A stretch of 64,000 bases of DNA from contig JAZLFR010000031.1 in the NCBI GenBank assembly GCA_045615885.1, forward strand, positions 22,064 through 86,063, read 5' to 3'. Below, in pieces: positions 1 through 8,078 of this stretch. The notes below the pieces were generated by a model, which was not told the DNA's origin, did not search any database, and saw only the letters and a list, made by a program, of their open reading frames with translations. This stretch comes from UBA1765 sp045615885 (GTDB lineage Bacteria; Fibrobacterota; Fibrobacteria; Fibrobacterales; Fibrobacteraceae). The position numbers and the translations under genes are program-made. Every line of letters begins with the position of its first letter. The first letter of the stretch is position 1.

Positions 1-195
1 AACTCTGGCATTTCCGAAACTCTTACCGTCCGTAAGATGTCCGGTAACGTTGCCGTAGAACGCATTTTCCCGGTGCACAGCCCGCGTATCGCTTCCATCG
101 TCGTCGATCGCCCGGGTAAGGTTCGCCAGGCTCGCATCTTCTACATGCGCGATCTCCGCGGCAAGGCAGCCCGTATTCTTGAACGCCAGGACTAA
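1..195 (+). CDS. rplS: 50S ribosomal protein L19 (3' part only)
   Basis: The first 64 codons, open at the left edge, read as the C-terminal half of ribosomal protein L19. The L19-type segments VERIFPVHSP, VVDRPGKVRQARIFYMRD and GKAARI are visible, ending in a TAA at 193-195. L19 is a large-subunit protein at the 30S-50S interface. The start and N-terminal half lie outside the window. The next gene may begin inside this one, in another frame. Confidence 0.95.
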   Translation, partial: NSGISETLTVRKMSGNVAVERIFPVHSPRIASIVVDRPGKVRQARIFYMRDLRGKAARILERQD

Positions 196-1120
196 TTTAA
201 AAGTTCCAGGTTCAAATTTTATCCAGCCGGTACGCAAGAGTGTTCCGGCTGGTTTTTCTGTGTTCAAAACTGGAGAAACTCCAGAAGTGTTTCTCTACCT
301 GGAGAGCGGCGAGCTGTCGGCGGTAACTACCGACGAGAACGGCAAGGAAAAGGAACTTTTCAAGGTCCAACCTAAAGAGGTGGTCGGAGTTCCGACACTA
401 ATCGAAAAGGAAGCGCTCCCCTACGATATCAAGGCAAGTGCAGATTCCGAATTTTTGGAAATCAACGAAGAGTGCCTGGCTTCTGCCTTGAAGACGGCTC
501 CTGTCTGGCTTTTGGCAGCCACGCGCCAAATCGTTCTGCACACGAAGCGCGCAAAGACTGACATCAAGACAACGCTCTGCAAGAACAAGTCCAGGGCTCT
601 GGCACAGTTCCTTGCCATGCAGGCAGAAATCAAGCTTGCTAGCGGCTCCCCGGCAATATTTGAAAACGCCAGGGACCTTTTGCTCGAATGCGCCTGGCAG
701 TCCAAGATTCCGGCCAAGGAACTTGCGACAGAGCTCCGCTCGCTGGAACGCCGCCACATGGTGCTCATTCAAGACGAAACTATCGGTATCCAAGACCCGT
801 CCCTGCTTACCGCATACGTCGATTACCTGACGAGCCTGGAGCTCGGCGAAGACTTTGCCCCGTTCCATTTGAACTTGACAGAAAAGCGCTGCCTTTCTTG
901 CGTCGCGCGCGAACCGGCAGGTACCGCAAAGGAAGCCTCCGAATGGCTCGCCCTGCTCAAGGCTAACGACAAGTTCGCAACCGTCGCAGAAGTCATCATG
1001 CTCGAAAAGCAAGGAATTTTGCAGAAGACGGAATTCGGTCAACTCGCCACCAACAAGGAACGCATCCGCTGGTTTGCCCTTTGCCTGAACCACGAAGCAG
1101 ATTTGCGAGGTGCGCTGTGA
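179..1120 (+). CDS. CRP/FNR-like protein with cyclic-nucleotide-binding-type domain (first of a pair)
   Basis: A protein of about 313 residues. Roughly residues 20-110 look like a cNMP-binding beta-barrel: the pattern VPAGFSVFKTGETPEVFLYL followed by ESGEL matches the family's 'G..if..Ge....yli.sGel' core. A helical linker and a possible winged-helix region (around residues 165-215) follow, then an unassigned C-terminal part with a CxxC (CLSCV). The frame opens with a TTG at 179 inside rplS and has no clear Shine-Dalgarno, so the true start is uncertain; it must lie before about position 240 to keep the barrel. It overlaps the next gene by 4 bp (GTGA). The effector ligand and DNA target are unknown. 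Confidence 0.75.
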   Translation: MNARTNLKVPGSNFIQPVRKSVPAGFSVFKTGETPEVFLYLESGELSAVTTDENGKEKELFKVQPKEVVGVPTLIEKEALPYDIKASADSEFLEINEECLASALKTAPVWLLAATRQIVLHTKRAKTDIKTTLCKNKSRALAQFLAMQAEIKLASGSPAIFENARDLLLECAWQSKIPAKELATELRSLERRHMVLIQDETIGIQDPSLLTAYVDYLTSLELGEDFAPFHLNLTEKRCLSCVAREPAGTAKEASEWLALLKANDKFATVAEVIMLEKQGILQKTEFGQLATNKERIRWFALCLNHEADLRGAL

Positions 1121-2043
1121 GACTCCAAGCCAAAGACATCCTGTTTACCGAAGGCGAGCCGAACGATGCTCTCTACATTGTCAAAGGGGGCACGTTGCAT
1201 GCCATCCGCCGAGAGCGTGAACGCATTGACGTTGTGGAAACTTTCGGGCCGGGCTCCATTATCGGCGACCTGCCGTTAGCAGGGGCCGCACCGCGCCCGT
1301 ATTCCGTGCGGGCCGAAGAAGATTCGGAACTACAAAAGATTACCCGTGAAGACGCCGAAACAAACCTGTTGGAAATGCCGCGCTGGTTCCGCTGCCTGCT
1401 CCGCAATTTGCAGGAACGCAAGCTGCGCTTCGAAAAGCGTAGAAAGCGCTACTTTTCCATTCACGCCTTACCAGCTTTGCTCTCGATACTCGACCACTTC
1501 GTTCGCACCTCCGACGATGACGAAATCGCCTTTGAAGAAGTTGCCGACAAGCTCTACGCGCTGAACGGCATTCGCCTCGACGACACGGACAAACTCTGCA
1601 GGGCGCTCGCCCAGCTCGGCCTGTTCACCTATGAAGGCACGAACATCGAACTCACAAAGCCGACCGTAGTTTCAATGCTTTATGAGACTATTCGCCACCG
1701 CACCCTGAAGCGCGAACTGCCTCCGCAACTTTTGAACGCCACGGAACAACTGCTGCTCACGCGCTTTGCCAAGGCTGCAACCAAGGGCCAGATTTTTGAA
1801 GAGCACTTTACCGAAATTTCCGGCCAAGATTTTTTAGACGCGGCAGAAAGCAAGATCAAGTTTACGCACAAGCATCTCACGCACCTGACGGAACGTAAAA
1901 TTCTGTATTTGGAACCAGGCTCAAGCAAGGAAGATTTCACAGCCAGCGACCGCATTTACGGCGATGTGGAATATATTCACGACTTGCTAGAATTGAACAG
2001 GATCTACCCTGAACTTGACCACGGTCTTGTGGAACTGCTTTAA
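1117..2043 (+). CDS. CRP/FNR-like protein with cyclic-nucleotide-binding-type domain (second of a pair)
   Basis: The start is taken as the GTG at 1117, which overlaps the TGA of the preceding gene (GTGA); this coupling fits better than an in-frame codon at 1081. The N-terminus (DILFTEGEPNDALYIVKGGT, then FGPGSIIGDLPL and RPYSVRAEEDSEL) is a clear cNMP-binding fold with the usual glycines and the phosphate-binding-cassette-like stretch. The C-terminal 190 residues hold a helical linker and winged-helix-like segments. About 308 residues, longer than the usual CRP (about 210). The tandem, coupled arrangement with a diverged sister suggests the two act together, perhaps as a heterodimer (inference). 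A hairpin terminator follows directly. Confidence 0.8.
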   Translation: MRLQAKDILFTEGEPNDALYIVKGGTLHAIRRERERIDVVETFGPGSIIGDLPLAGAAPRPYSVRAEEDSELQKITREDAETNLLEMPRWFRCLLRNLQERKLRFEKRRKRYFSIHALPALLSILDHFVRTSDDDEIAFEEVADKLYALNGIRLDDTDKLCRALAQLGLFTYEGTNIELTKPTVVSMLYETIRHRTLKRELPPQLLNATEQLLLTRFAKAATKGQIFEEHFTEISGQDFLDAAESKIKFTHKHLTHLTERKILYLEPGSSKEDFTASDRIYGDVEYIHDLLELNRIYPELDHGLVELL

Positions 2044-2050
2044 CAAAAGA

Positions 2051-2071
2051 AGCCCGGCTAAAAGCCGGGCT
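2051..2071. terminator. Bidirectional rho-independent terminator
   Basis: A perfect 9-bp stem, AGCCCGGCT / AGCCGGGCT with an AAA loop, sits between the convergent CRP-like gene and the binding-protein gene. It has T-rich sequence on its right side and A-rich sequence on its left, so it can end transcription from both directions. Confidence 0.85.
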
Positions 2072-2089
2072 TTCTCTTTGCGGATTTTC

Positions 2090-3880
2090 TTAGCGAACTT
2101 CCGCAGGCATTGCAGGCAAGGCTTCGCCCTTCTGCATAGCATTTTCCAAGGCGCTAGCCTTCTTGGCATCATAGTACCAATACACTGGGATTGCATCTTC
2201 GCGATTATACTTGTCCAATACCTTTTCCGGAGTGCCGAAACGGTTCCAGTAAAGCAGACGGTGGTGGTCACACTGCCACATCAAGGCATACGGTACAAGT
2301 TCCGTCAAACGGTTGTCGAGGGCGCGCAAAATTTCGTTGCGCTTTTCAAGATTGAATTCAGTCTTCTGCAAATTGATGAGGCTATCGACAACGGCATCCT
2401 TTACGCCGGCAAGGTTGTTCGTGCCCTTGTCATCTGCCGTCGTAGAAATCCAGGAGGCTTCCGGGTCACGCAGGCGGCCAGCGCCCCAGTTGATCCAGTA
2501 CATGTCAAAATCGGCATCGTCAAGGCGCTTGCGCAGCGTGCTCTGCGACATCTGTTCAATGTTCACCTTGATGCCAGCCTTCTGCAAGTCTTCCTGGTAG
2601 AGCGTCAAGTGGCGCATTTCGGAAGAAGCCGTAATGAACGTGACCGTAAACTGCTTGCCGTCTTTTTGCAACATGCCCTGTGCATCTGGCTTGTAGCCGG
2701 CTTCTGCCAAAAGGGCGCGGGCAGCATCTGGATCATAGCCGTACAAGGGAGCATTCGGGTTCTGGTTATTTTCCCAAAGGTCCGGATAATAGCTGTTGAG
2801 CAAAAAATACTGGTCATACATGTATTTTTCGTTCATGAGCTTGCGGTTCATAAGCATGGAAAGAGCTTTGCGAACGCGCACATCCTGGAACTTTTCGCGA
2901 CGGAGGTTGAAAGCCATGCCCTGGAAACCGATCGGTTCCTGGTTGTAGATTTTCTGCTTTACAGCATAGTTCTTCTGCACAGCTTCAAAGTCGGTCTGTT
3001 TCATCCAGATGGAAGAAGTGTAGAGCGGGTAGGCGTCAAAGTCCTGCTTTTTGAAAGCTTCAAGAACCTTCGTCTGGTCTTCCATGAAGCGGTAGCGGAT
3101 TCGTTCGAAGTTGTATTTGCCACGATTCCAATTCTTTGCAAATCCCCACCAGTCGGCGCGGCGTTCAAGTTCCACAAAACGGTCTTCGCGGAATGTCTTG
3201 ATTTTATACGGACCGCTCACGACAGGGAATTCATAACGGATTGCATTGAAATCCTTGCCGGCCCAAATATGCTTCGGGAATGCAGTAAGGCCAGCAGCCT
3301 CCCAGAAATTGCCCCAATGGGCTTCCTTCGCGACAACGCGAATCGTAAGTTCATCAATGACTTCGGGACGGTCAAAGCGACTGAGACCGACCTTGAAAAT
3401 CGGAGTCAGGTTCTTTTCGTCCATCATCACATCGTAATAGAACTGGACATCTTCTGCGGTAATCTGCTTGCCGTCGCTCCACTTGGCGCGCGGGTCAAGC
3501 TTGAATGTAAAGGTCTTGCCGTCTTCGCCAATTTCCCAGCTTTCCGCAAGCACGCCAATTTCACGGTCTTCGGTGGAATGGAGCGTCACGAGAGATTCGA
3601 ACATGAGCGTCATGAGCTCTGCAGAAAAACTGTTGTAGTCTTCCCACATGTTGAAGGACTTGGGCATGGAACTGCCCCAAAGCGTAACGGAGCCGCAAGG
3701 CACAGCATCCTTTGCCGCAACCGGGTCGAATTCGCCGGTCCCTTCCGGCATGTTCCAGGAATCCGGGCAAGCGGTTGCTGACTTTTTGCCTTCAGCCTTC
3801 TTTTCATTGCAGCCGGTCAAAACAAGAGTTGAGAGCCCAAGAACAAAAAGTGTTTTCCAAAGAGTTCTAAAATTCATCAT
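2090..3880 (-). CDS. Peptide/nickel-type ABC transporter substrate-binding lipoprotein (SBP family 5)
   Basis: The start is taken as ATGATG at 3875-3880, behind AAAGGATTT. The product is a lipoprotein: signal peptide with lipobox LTGC (Cys24), then a family-5 extracellular binding protein. Family features include LAESWEIGEDGKTFTFKLD, WSDGKQITAEDV and the C-terminal WGAGRLRDPEASW region. About 596 residues, typical of OppA/DppA/AppA. These proteins deliver oligopeptides or similar ligands to an ABC permease, but no permease or ATPase gene is beside it. The stop of rnc is 10 bp upstream on the same strand, so the two are probably co-transcribed. The ligand is not predictable from sequence. Confidence 0.9.
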   Translation of the reverse strand: MMNFRTLWKTLFVLGLSTLVLTGCNEKKAEGKKSATACPDSWNMPEGTGEFDPVAAKDAVPCGSVTLWGSSMPKSFNMWEDYNSFSAELMTLMFESLVTLHSTEDREIGVLAESWEIGEDGKTFTFKLDPRAKWSDGKQITAEDVQFYYDVMMDEKNLTPIFKVGLSRFDRPEVIDELTIRVVAKEAHWGNFWEAAGLTAFPKHIWAGKDFNAIRYEFPVVSGPYKIKTFREDRFVELERRADWWGFAKNWNRGKYNFERIRYRFMEDQTKVLEAFKKQDFDAYPLYTSSIWMKQTDFEAVQKNYAVKQKIYNQEPIGFQGMAFNLRREKFQDVRVRKALSMLMNRKLMNEKYMYDQYFLLNSYYPDLWENNQNPNAPLYGYDPDAARALLAEAGYKPDAQGMLQKDGKQFTVTFITASSEMRHLTLYQEDLQKAGIKVNIEQMSQSTLRKRLDDADFDMYWINWGAGRLRDPEASWISTTADDKGTNNLAGVKDAVVDSLINLQKTEFNLEKRNEILRALDNRLTELVPYALMWQCDHHRLLYWNRFGTPEKVLDKYNREDAIPVYWYYDAKKASALENAMQKGEALPAMPAEVR

Positions 3881-3890
3881 AAATCCTTTT

Positions 3891-4745
3891 TTAAGCCGAA
3901 GCGACTTCATCAGAAGTTTGTTCAGCGCAGTCAGAATCACAAGATTCAGAATCGACATTGACAGTTTTTTCGGCAGCCTTGAGAAGCTCCATGCCTTCTT
4001 CGGTTTTTAGTTTTTCGAGGGCAACGCCAGAAGCAGCTTGTTCCGCCTTCTTTTTGGATCGACCCTGGCCAATGCCAAACGAAACATCGTTCAAAAAAAC
4101 TTCCACGTCAAAAATACGTTCGTGTTCCGGTCCGTTTTCGGCAACAACCTTGTACTGAATGCTTATGGAACCATGCTCATTTACAAAGTCGGCCTTTTCG
4201 ACAAGTTCCAAAAGTTCACTTTTAAAATTTCTGAAATCGGTTGCCGAAAGAATTTCTGGAATGCGCGGCCAATGGAAGGTCTCCATGATCTTTAAAACTT
4301 CAGCGAGCCCACCGTCAAGATAGACGGCTCCGAGCACGGCTTCAAAGGCATCGGCTACTACATTTTCGCAATAGCGGCCACCGTTCATGGCAATACCCTT
4401 GCCCACGCGTATGAAGCGGCCCAAATTCCAGAGAGCGGCGGTCTGCGCCCAGGCATGCCCAGAAACGATAGCTCCCTTCATGTTTGTCATTTCGCCTTCG
4501 GGAGCCTGCGGGTACATTTTGTAAAGATATTCGGTCACGAGCATGTTGCAAACGGCATCGCCCAAAAATTCAAGGCGTTCGTTGCAATCATAATGCGCCA
4601 TTTCCTTGCCGTCAAGGTACGAACTGTGGTAGAGCGCATGGACAAGCAATTCCGGGTCCTTGAAGGTATAGCCAAGCTTATCTTCAAGCCTATCGCCATC
4701 ATGCATGCGAAACCAGTATTCCTTATTCGATTCTACAGTATCCAA
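3891..4745 (-). CDS. rnc: Ribonuclease III
   Basis: Cleaves double-stranded RNA in rRNA maturation and mRNA turnover. The signature NERLEFLGDAV (residues 55-65) and the second acidic site DAFEAVLGAVYLDGG form the catalytic RNase III domain. A double-stranded-RNA-binding domain follows, with GIGQGRSKKKAEQAAS. The acidic Ser/Glu-rich tail after the dsRBD is extra. The start codon is TTG (4743-4745), chosen because AGGAA lies about 6 nt upstream; an internal ATG at codon 14 is the alternative. It is followed closely by the binding-protein gene and is divergent from the TAXI gene. Confidence 0.95.
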   Translation of the reverse strand: MDTVESNKEYWFRMHDGDRLEDKLGYTFKDPELLVHALYHSSYLDGKEMAHYDCNERLEFLGDAVCNMLVTEYLYKMYPQAPEGEMTNMKGAIVSGHAWAQTAALWNLGRFIRVGKGIAMNGGRYCENVVADAFEAVLGAVYLDGGLAEVLKIMETFHWPRIPEILSATDFRNFKSELLELVEKADFVNEHGSISIQYKVVAENGPEHERIFDVEVFLNDVSFGIGQGRSKKKAEQAASGVALEKLKTEEGMELLKAAEKTVNVDSESCDSDCAEQTSDEVASA

Positions 4746-4875
4746 AATCTATTCCTAAAATTTTTAGGTAATCCCCAAAAACTAACGCAATGCGTTGCAA
4801 TGCATTTTGACAAAATTGAATTTTTGGAGTTTGTCCAAAAAAAAATATAAAAATTTCGCGACTTATACGCGGCTC

Positions 4876-4903
4876 TTGCAAAATGATTGCGTGAACTTAT
4901 TCT
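4876..4903 (+). promoter_or_regulatory. Candidate sigma70-type promoter for the TAXI-gltS genes
   Basis: TTGCAA (4876-4881) and TATTCT (4898-4903), separated by 16 bp, lie just upstream of the TAXI start in the 186-bp divergent spacer. The match is only partial. Confidence 0.3.
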
Positions 4904-4931
4904 ATCTTGCAATTTATAAAAGGGATAAAAA

Positions 4932-5882
4932 ATGGGCGTAAAGTTTTTTCACAAATTGAGTCTGGCTCTGCTTTCCTGTTTGAGTGCAGCAACATTCATG
5001 GCCTGCGGTGAAGAACAGGTTATAACTTTGGGCACCGGCAACAGTGGCGGCCTTTACTATAAGTTCGGCAACACCTTTGCAGAACAGATTGACCAAAGCA
5101 GCGCAAGCTTTAAACTGCAGGTAAAAACGACTGCAGGGACAGCCGCAAACATACGCCTTCTGGAACAGGGCTTCCTCGACATGGCCATTGTGCAGAGCGA
5201 CATGCTCAAGGACGCAAAGCTTGGCACAGGCATTTTCATCAACGAATCCAAATATGTGAATGAAAGCGCAATCGCGGGCCTCTACACAGAAACATTCCAG
5301 ATTATCGTGAACGCAAGTTCCGGCATCAACACCGTCGAAGATTTGCTTGGCAAGCGCGTATCGGTTGGCGAACCAGAATCTGGAGTAATCAGAAACGCTC
5401 AGATCATACTGGAAGCCTACGGCTTGACCTTCGACAAGATCGACGCCCAGAAGCTTTCCTTCACCCAGTCTGCCGAGGCACTGAAGGAGGGTGCCATCGA
5501 CGCATTCTTCTGCACGGCAGGCATCCCGACCCCGGCAGTTGCGGACCTCGCCAAAGAAATAGACATCAAGCTTCTTTCCATAGACAACATGACTCTTGAG
5601 CGTTTGCTCCGCTTGCACGACGAATATGTTGCAAGCGAAGTCCCGGCAAACTCCTACAAGGGTCAAACAGAAAGCGCGATTACCTTCGGCATGAAGGCAG
5701 TTCTTGTCGCAAACAACAAAATGGACAAGGAGATTGTAGAACAGATAGCCACAACGCTCTTTGCAAAGCAGGCTATCCCCATATCCCCAAGTTTTGCAAC
5801 AACAGCAATCCCGACTGAATTCCACCCAGGAGCCGCAAGCTACTATCAAAAGCAGGGCTTCAAGGTGAACGCAAAGGAATAA
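4932..5882 (+). CDS. TAXI-family solute receptor lipoprotein
   Basis: A substrate-binding protein of the TAXI group (TRAP-transporter-associated extracytoplasmic immunogenic protein). The signal peptide has a lipobox-like MAC (Cys25), so the receptor is probably membrane-anchored. Family hallmarks are ITLGTGNSGGLYYKFGN near the mature N-terminus, TAGTAANIRLL, DMAIVQSD, the KRVSVGEPESG loop and IDAFFCTAGIP. About 316 residues, normal length. The usual partner, a fused TRAP QM permease, is absent; gltS starts 6 bp downstream instead. Some TAXI receptors bind glutamate, which fits that neighbour (inference). The RBS-like AAAGGGATAAAA precedes the ATG. Confidence 0.9.
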   Translation: MGVKFFHKLSLALLSCLSAATFMACGEEQVITLGTGNSGGLYYKFGNTFAEQIDQSSASFKLQVKTTAGTAANIRLLEQGFLDMAIVQSDMLKDAKLGTGIFINESKYVNESAIAGLYTETFQIIVNASSGINTVEDLLGKRVSVGEPESGVIRNAQIILEAYGLTFDKIDAQKLSFTQSAEALKEGAIDAFFCTAGIPTPAVADLAKEIDIKLLSIDNMTLERLLRLHDEYVASEVPANSYKGQTESAITFGMKAVLVANNKMDKEIVEQIATTLFAKQAIPISPSFATTAIPTEFHPGAASYYQKQGFKVNAKE

Positions 5883-5888
5883 GCTTTC

Positions 5889-7076
5889 ATGACACTTTCT
5901 TTGGACATGTACCAGACAATGGCATTTGCCGTCGTCATCTTGACATTTGGCACCTGGCTAAAAAAGCATGTAAAAGTTCTTGAAAAATTCTGTATTCCAT
6001 CCCCTGTGATCGGTGGTCTCGTATTCGCCATACTTTCCTGCATTCTGCACGTGGCCGGACTTCTGGAATTTGCATTTGACGAAACGCTCAAGACCATTTG
6101 CATGGTCGCGTTTTTCACGGCGGTCGGCTTCCAGGCAAACCTGAAAGTTTTGAAGAGCGGCGGCGTGAGCCTCGTGATCTTCTTGGTGTGCATCTGCACG
6201 CTGATCATCATGCAAAACACGCTTTCGCTCGGCCTTGCTAAGCTCATGGGTGTAAACCCGCTCGTAGGCCTTTCAACAGGCTCCATCGCCATGGTCGGCG
6301 GCCACGGAACCTCCGGGGCATTCGGCCCAGTGCTCGAAGACTTCGGCATGCAGGGGGCAACAACGCTATGCACCGCAGCGGCAACGTTTGGCCTTGTAGC
6401 CGGCTCCCTCATGGGTGGCCCACTCGGTCGCCGCCTTATTCTGAAAAACGACCTTTTGAAAACCGTCAAGGACGAAGACACAGCCCCGCTCGAAGAAGAG
6501 GAAGAAAAGCACAAGCGTTTCCACAGCAAGTACGCCCCGGCAGCATACCAGATTGCAATCGCCATGGGCCTTGGCACGCTGATTTCTTACCTGCTTTCCA
6601 AAACCGGCATGACATTCCCGACCTATATCGGCGCCATGATCATCGCGGCAATCATGCGCAACCTTGGCGAATACACAAAAAAGTTCAAGGTCCACATGGG
6701 CGAAATCAACGACATCGGCGGCATCTGCCTTTCATTGTTTTTGGGCATCGCCATGATTACGCTCAAGCTGTGGCAGCTAGCATCGCTTGCGCTCCCGCTG
6801 TTCGTGCTTCTTTGCGGCCAGGTCATTTTGATGTTCCTGTTCGCCTATTTCGTCGTCTATAATGTCATGGGACGCGACTACGATGCAGCAATCCTTTCTG
6901 CAGGCGTATGTGGCTTTGGCATGGGCGCTACGCCAAATGCAATGGCCAACATGCAGGCTCTAACAAACAAGTTCGTGCCGGCGGTAAAGCCTTATTTGCT
7001 AGTGCCGATCGTCGGCAGCATGTTCGCAGACTTTTTGAACAGCCTGTGCATCACATTCTTCATCAACCAGTTCTAA
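5889..7076 (+). CDS. gltS: Sodium/glutamate symporter GltS family
   Basis: A polytopic inner-membrane carrier of about 395 residues, the normal GltS size. Diagnostic stretches are FCIPSPVIGGLVFA near the N-terminus, TGSIAMVGGHGTSGAFGP (first-half re-entrant region) and GFGMGATPNAMANMQAL (second-half counterpart). A charged cytoplasmic loop (EDTAPLEEEEEKHKRF) lies in the middle. GltS imports glutamate with Na+. It lies 6 bp behind the TAXI receptor, suggesting a receptor-assisted glutamate uptake unit. A 56-codon small gene follows after 13 bp. Confidence 0.93.
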   Translation: MTLSLDMYQTMAFAVVILTFGTWLKKHVKVLEKFCIPSPVIGGLVFAILSCILHVAGLLEFAFDETLKTICMVAFFTAVGFQANLKVLKSGGVSLVIFLVCICTLIIMQNTLSLGLAKLMGVNPLVGLSTGSIAMVGGHGTSGAFGPVLEDFGMQGATTLCTAAATFGLVAGSLMGGPLGRRLILKNDLLKTVKDEDTAPLEEEEEKHKRFHSKYAPAAYQIAIAMGLGTLISYLLSKTGMTFPTYIGAMIIAAIMRNLGEYTKKFKVHMGEINDIGGICLSLFLGIAMITLKLWQLASLALPLFVLLCGQVILMFLFAYFVVYNVMGRDYDAAILSAGVCGFGMGATPNAMANMQALTNKFVPAVKPYLLVPIVGSMFADFLNSLCITFFINQF

Positions 7077-7089
7077 GCAAGAGATTCCC

Positions 7090-7260
7090 ATGCCCAACAG
7101 AGACGATATTGAAATTACGATCGATAGCGACAATCTTGCTTTCCCGGACATCCACATCAAAAAGAAAAACAGCGAGCCGCCAAAGGAAGAAGTTTCGGAA
7201 GAGGGCGACGTTTACGACGACGTTGCTATCCCTGAGCTTCGCGTAAAAAAGCGCAAGTAA
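7090..7260 (+). CDS. Small hypothetical protein (56 aa)
   Basis: An open frame ATG 7090 to TAA 7260, encoding a hydrophilic protein with alternating acidic and Lys-rich stretches (begins MPNRDDIEITIDSDN, ends ELRVKKRK). No membrane segment or known domain. It begins 13 bp after gltS in the same direction, so it may be the last gene of that operon. Its last 35 bp overlap the convergent trmO. No homologue recognised; coding status rests on position and clean frame. Confidence 0.5.
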   Translation: MPNRDDIEITIDSDNLAFPDIHIKKKNSEPPKEEVSEEGDVYDDVAIPELRVKKRK

Positions 7261-8017
7261 ACTTTCGGTGCAGTTCCTTGTCGTTATAGCGGTCTTCTGC
7301 AGAAGCCAGTTCTTCTGCCGTGTAGCCGCTGTAAAAGCGTTCCACGCGCACCTGTTTCAAGGCTGCGTCCAACACAAACGCAATGCGAAAAACGCGGAAT
7401 GAAAGCACGCCTTTTTCCCCATGGATTTCAACACGCTTGCGGCTTGCATCCATAGGAGCATTGCCGAGCTGCACACGAGCAAAGGAAACCAGATCCGGAC
7501 CCCCGGCAGAAACAAGGAATTCATTCTGCTGCAGGGCAGTATCTGCAAAGCTCACATCCCACGGGTCCGCGGCCTGTTCATCGGCCCAGCCTGCGCGCGC
7601 ATTCGAAAACGAGTCAGCCTTTGGAATATAAGGCTTAATGTCAAAAACGGGCGTGCCGTCGAGCAAATCGGCTTCGTCTACAGACAAAGTAAGTTTTTCG
7701 ATTTTCAGCAGGCGAACGCAGCTAAGCCCGATCGGGTTCGGGCGATATGGAGAACGGGAGGCAAAGGTACCCACGCGTTCCCGGTCCGTTGTTCCGACTG
7801 GCGGGCGCGTAGTCGGCCGCCAGCCTTCGTTCCTATCGAATTGGAAAATCACCCAAAGGCGTTCAAAGCCGTCCAGGTCGCGAAGCGCCGTCTCGAAATT
7901 TTTGCCAGGCAAAAGTTCTATGCGGCCCGGGTGTCCAGAAAAGAACACGCCCTGGCGCGGCACTTCCTGCTTGTATGCAGCTTCCGAACGGAAATATCCT
8001 ATGGGTTCAATGTTCAT
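7226..8017 (-). CDS. trmO: tRNA (N6-threonylcarbamoyladenosine(37)-N6)-methyltransferase TrmO
   Basis: A TsaA/TrmO-family protein that methylates t6A37 of certain threonine tRNAs using S-adenosylmethionine. The N-terminus IEPIGYFRS and the family block FASRSPYRPNPIGLS are unmistakable; DLLDGTPVFDIKPYIP is the second conserved block. At about 263 residues it has the C-terminal extension seen in Gram-negative TrmO. It converges on the small gene after gltS and overlaps it by 35 bp. It is divergent from prfA (61 bp between the starts). Confidence 0.93.
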   Translation of the reverse strand: MNIEPIGYFRSEAAYKQEVPRQGVFFSGHPGRIELLPGKNFETALRDLDGFERLWVIFQFDRNEGWRPTTRPPVGTTDRERVGTFASRSPYRPNPIGLSCVRLLKIEKLTLSVDEADLLDGTPVFDIKPYIPKADSFSNARAGWADEQAADPWDVSFADTALQQNEFLVSAGGPDLVSFARVQLGNAPMDASRKRVEIHGEKGVLSFRVFRIAFVLDAALKQVRVERFYSGYTAEELASAEDRYNDKELHRKFTCAFLREAQG

Positions 8018-8078
8018 TGGCTCAACTTTAGAAAATTAGCGCAGTCATTATTTCATTTTTTTCTACCTTTACCCACCG

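Noticed and set aside
2015..3781. A 588-codon plus-strand frame opposite the binding-protein gene
   Set aside because: Antisense to a well-supported family-5 binding lipoprotein; begins inside the upstream gene and crosses a terminator.
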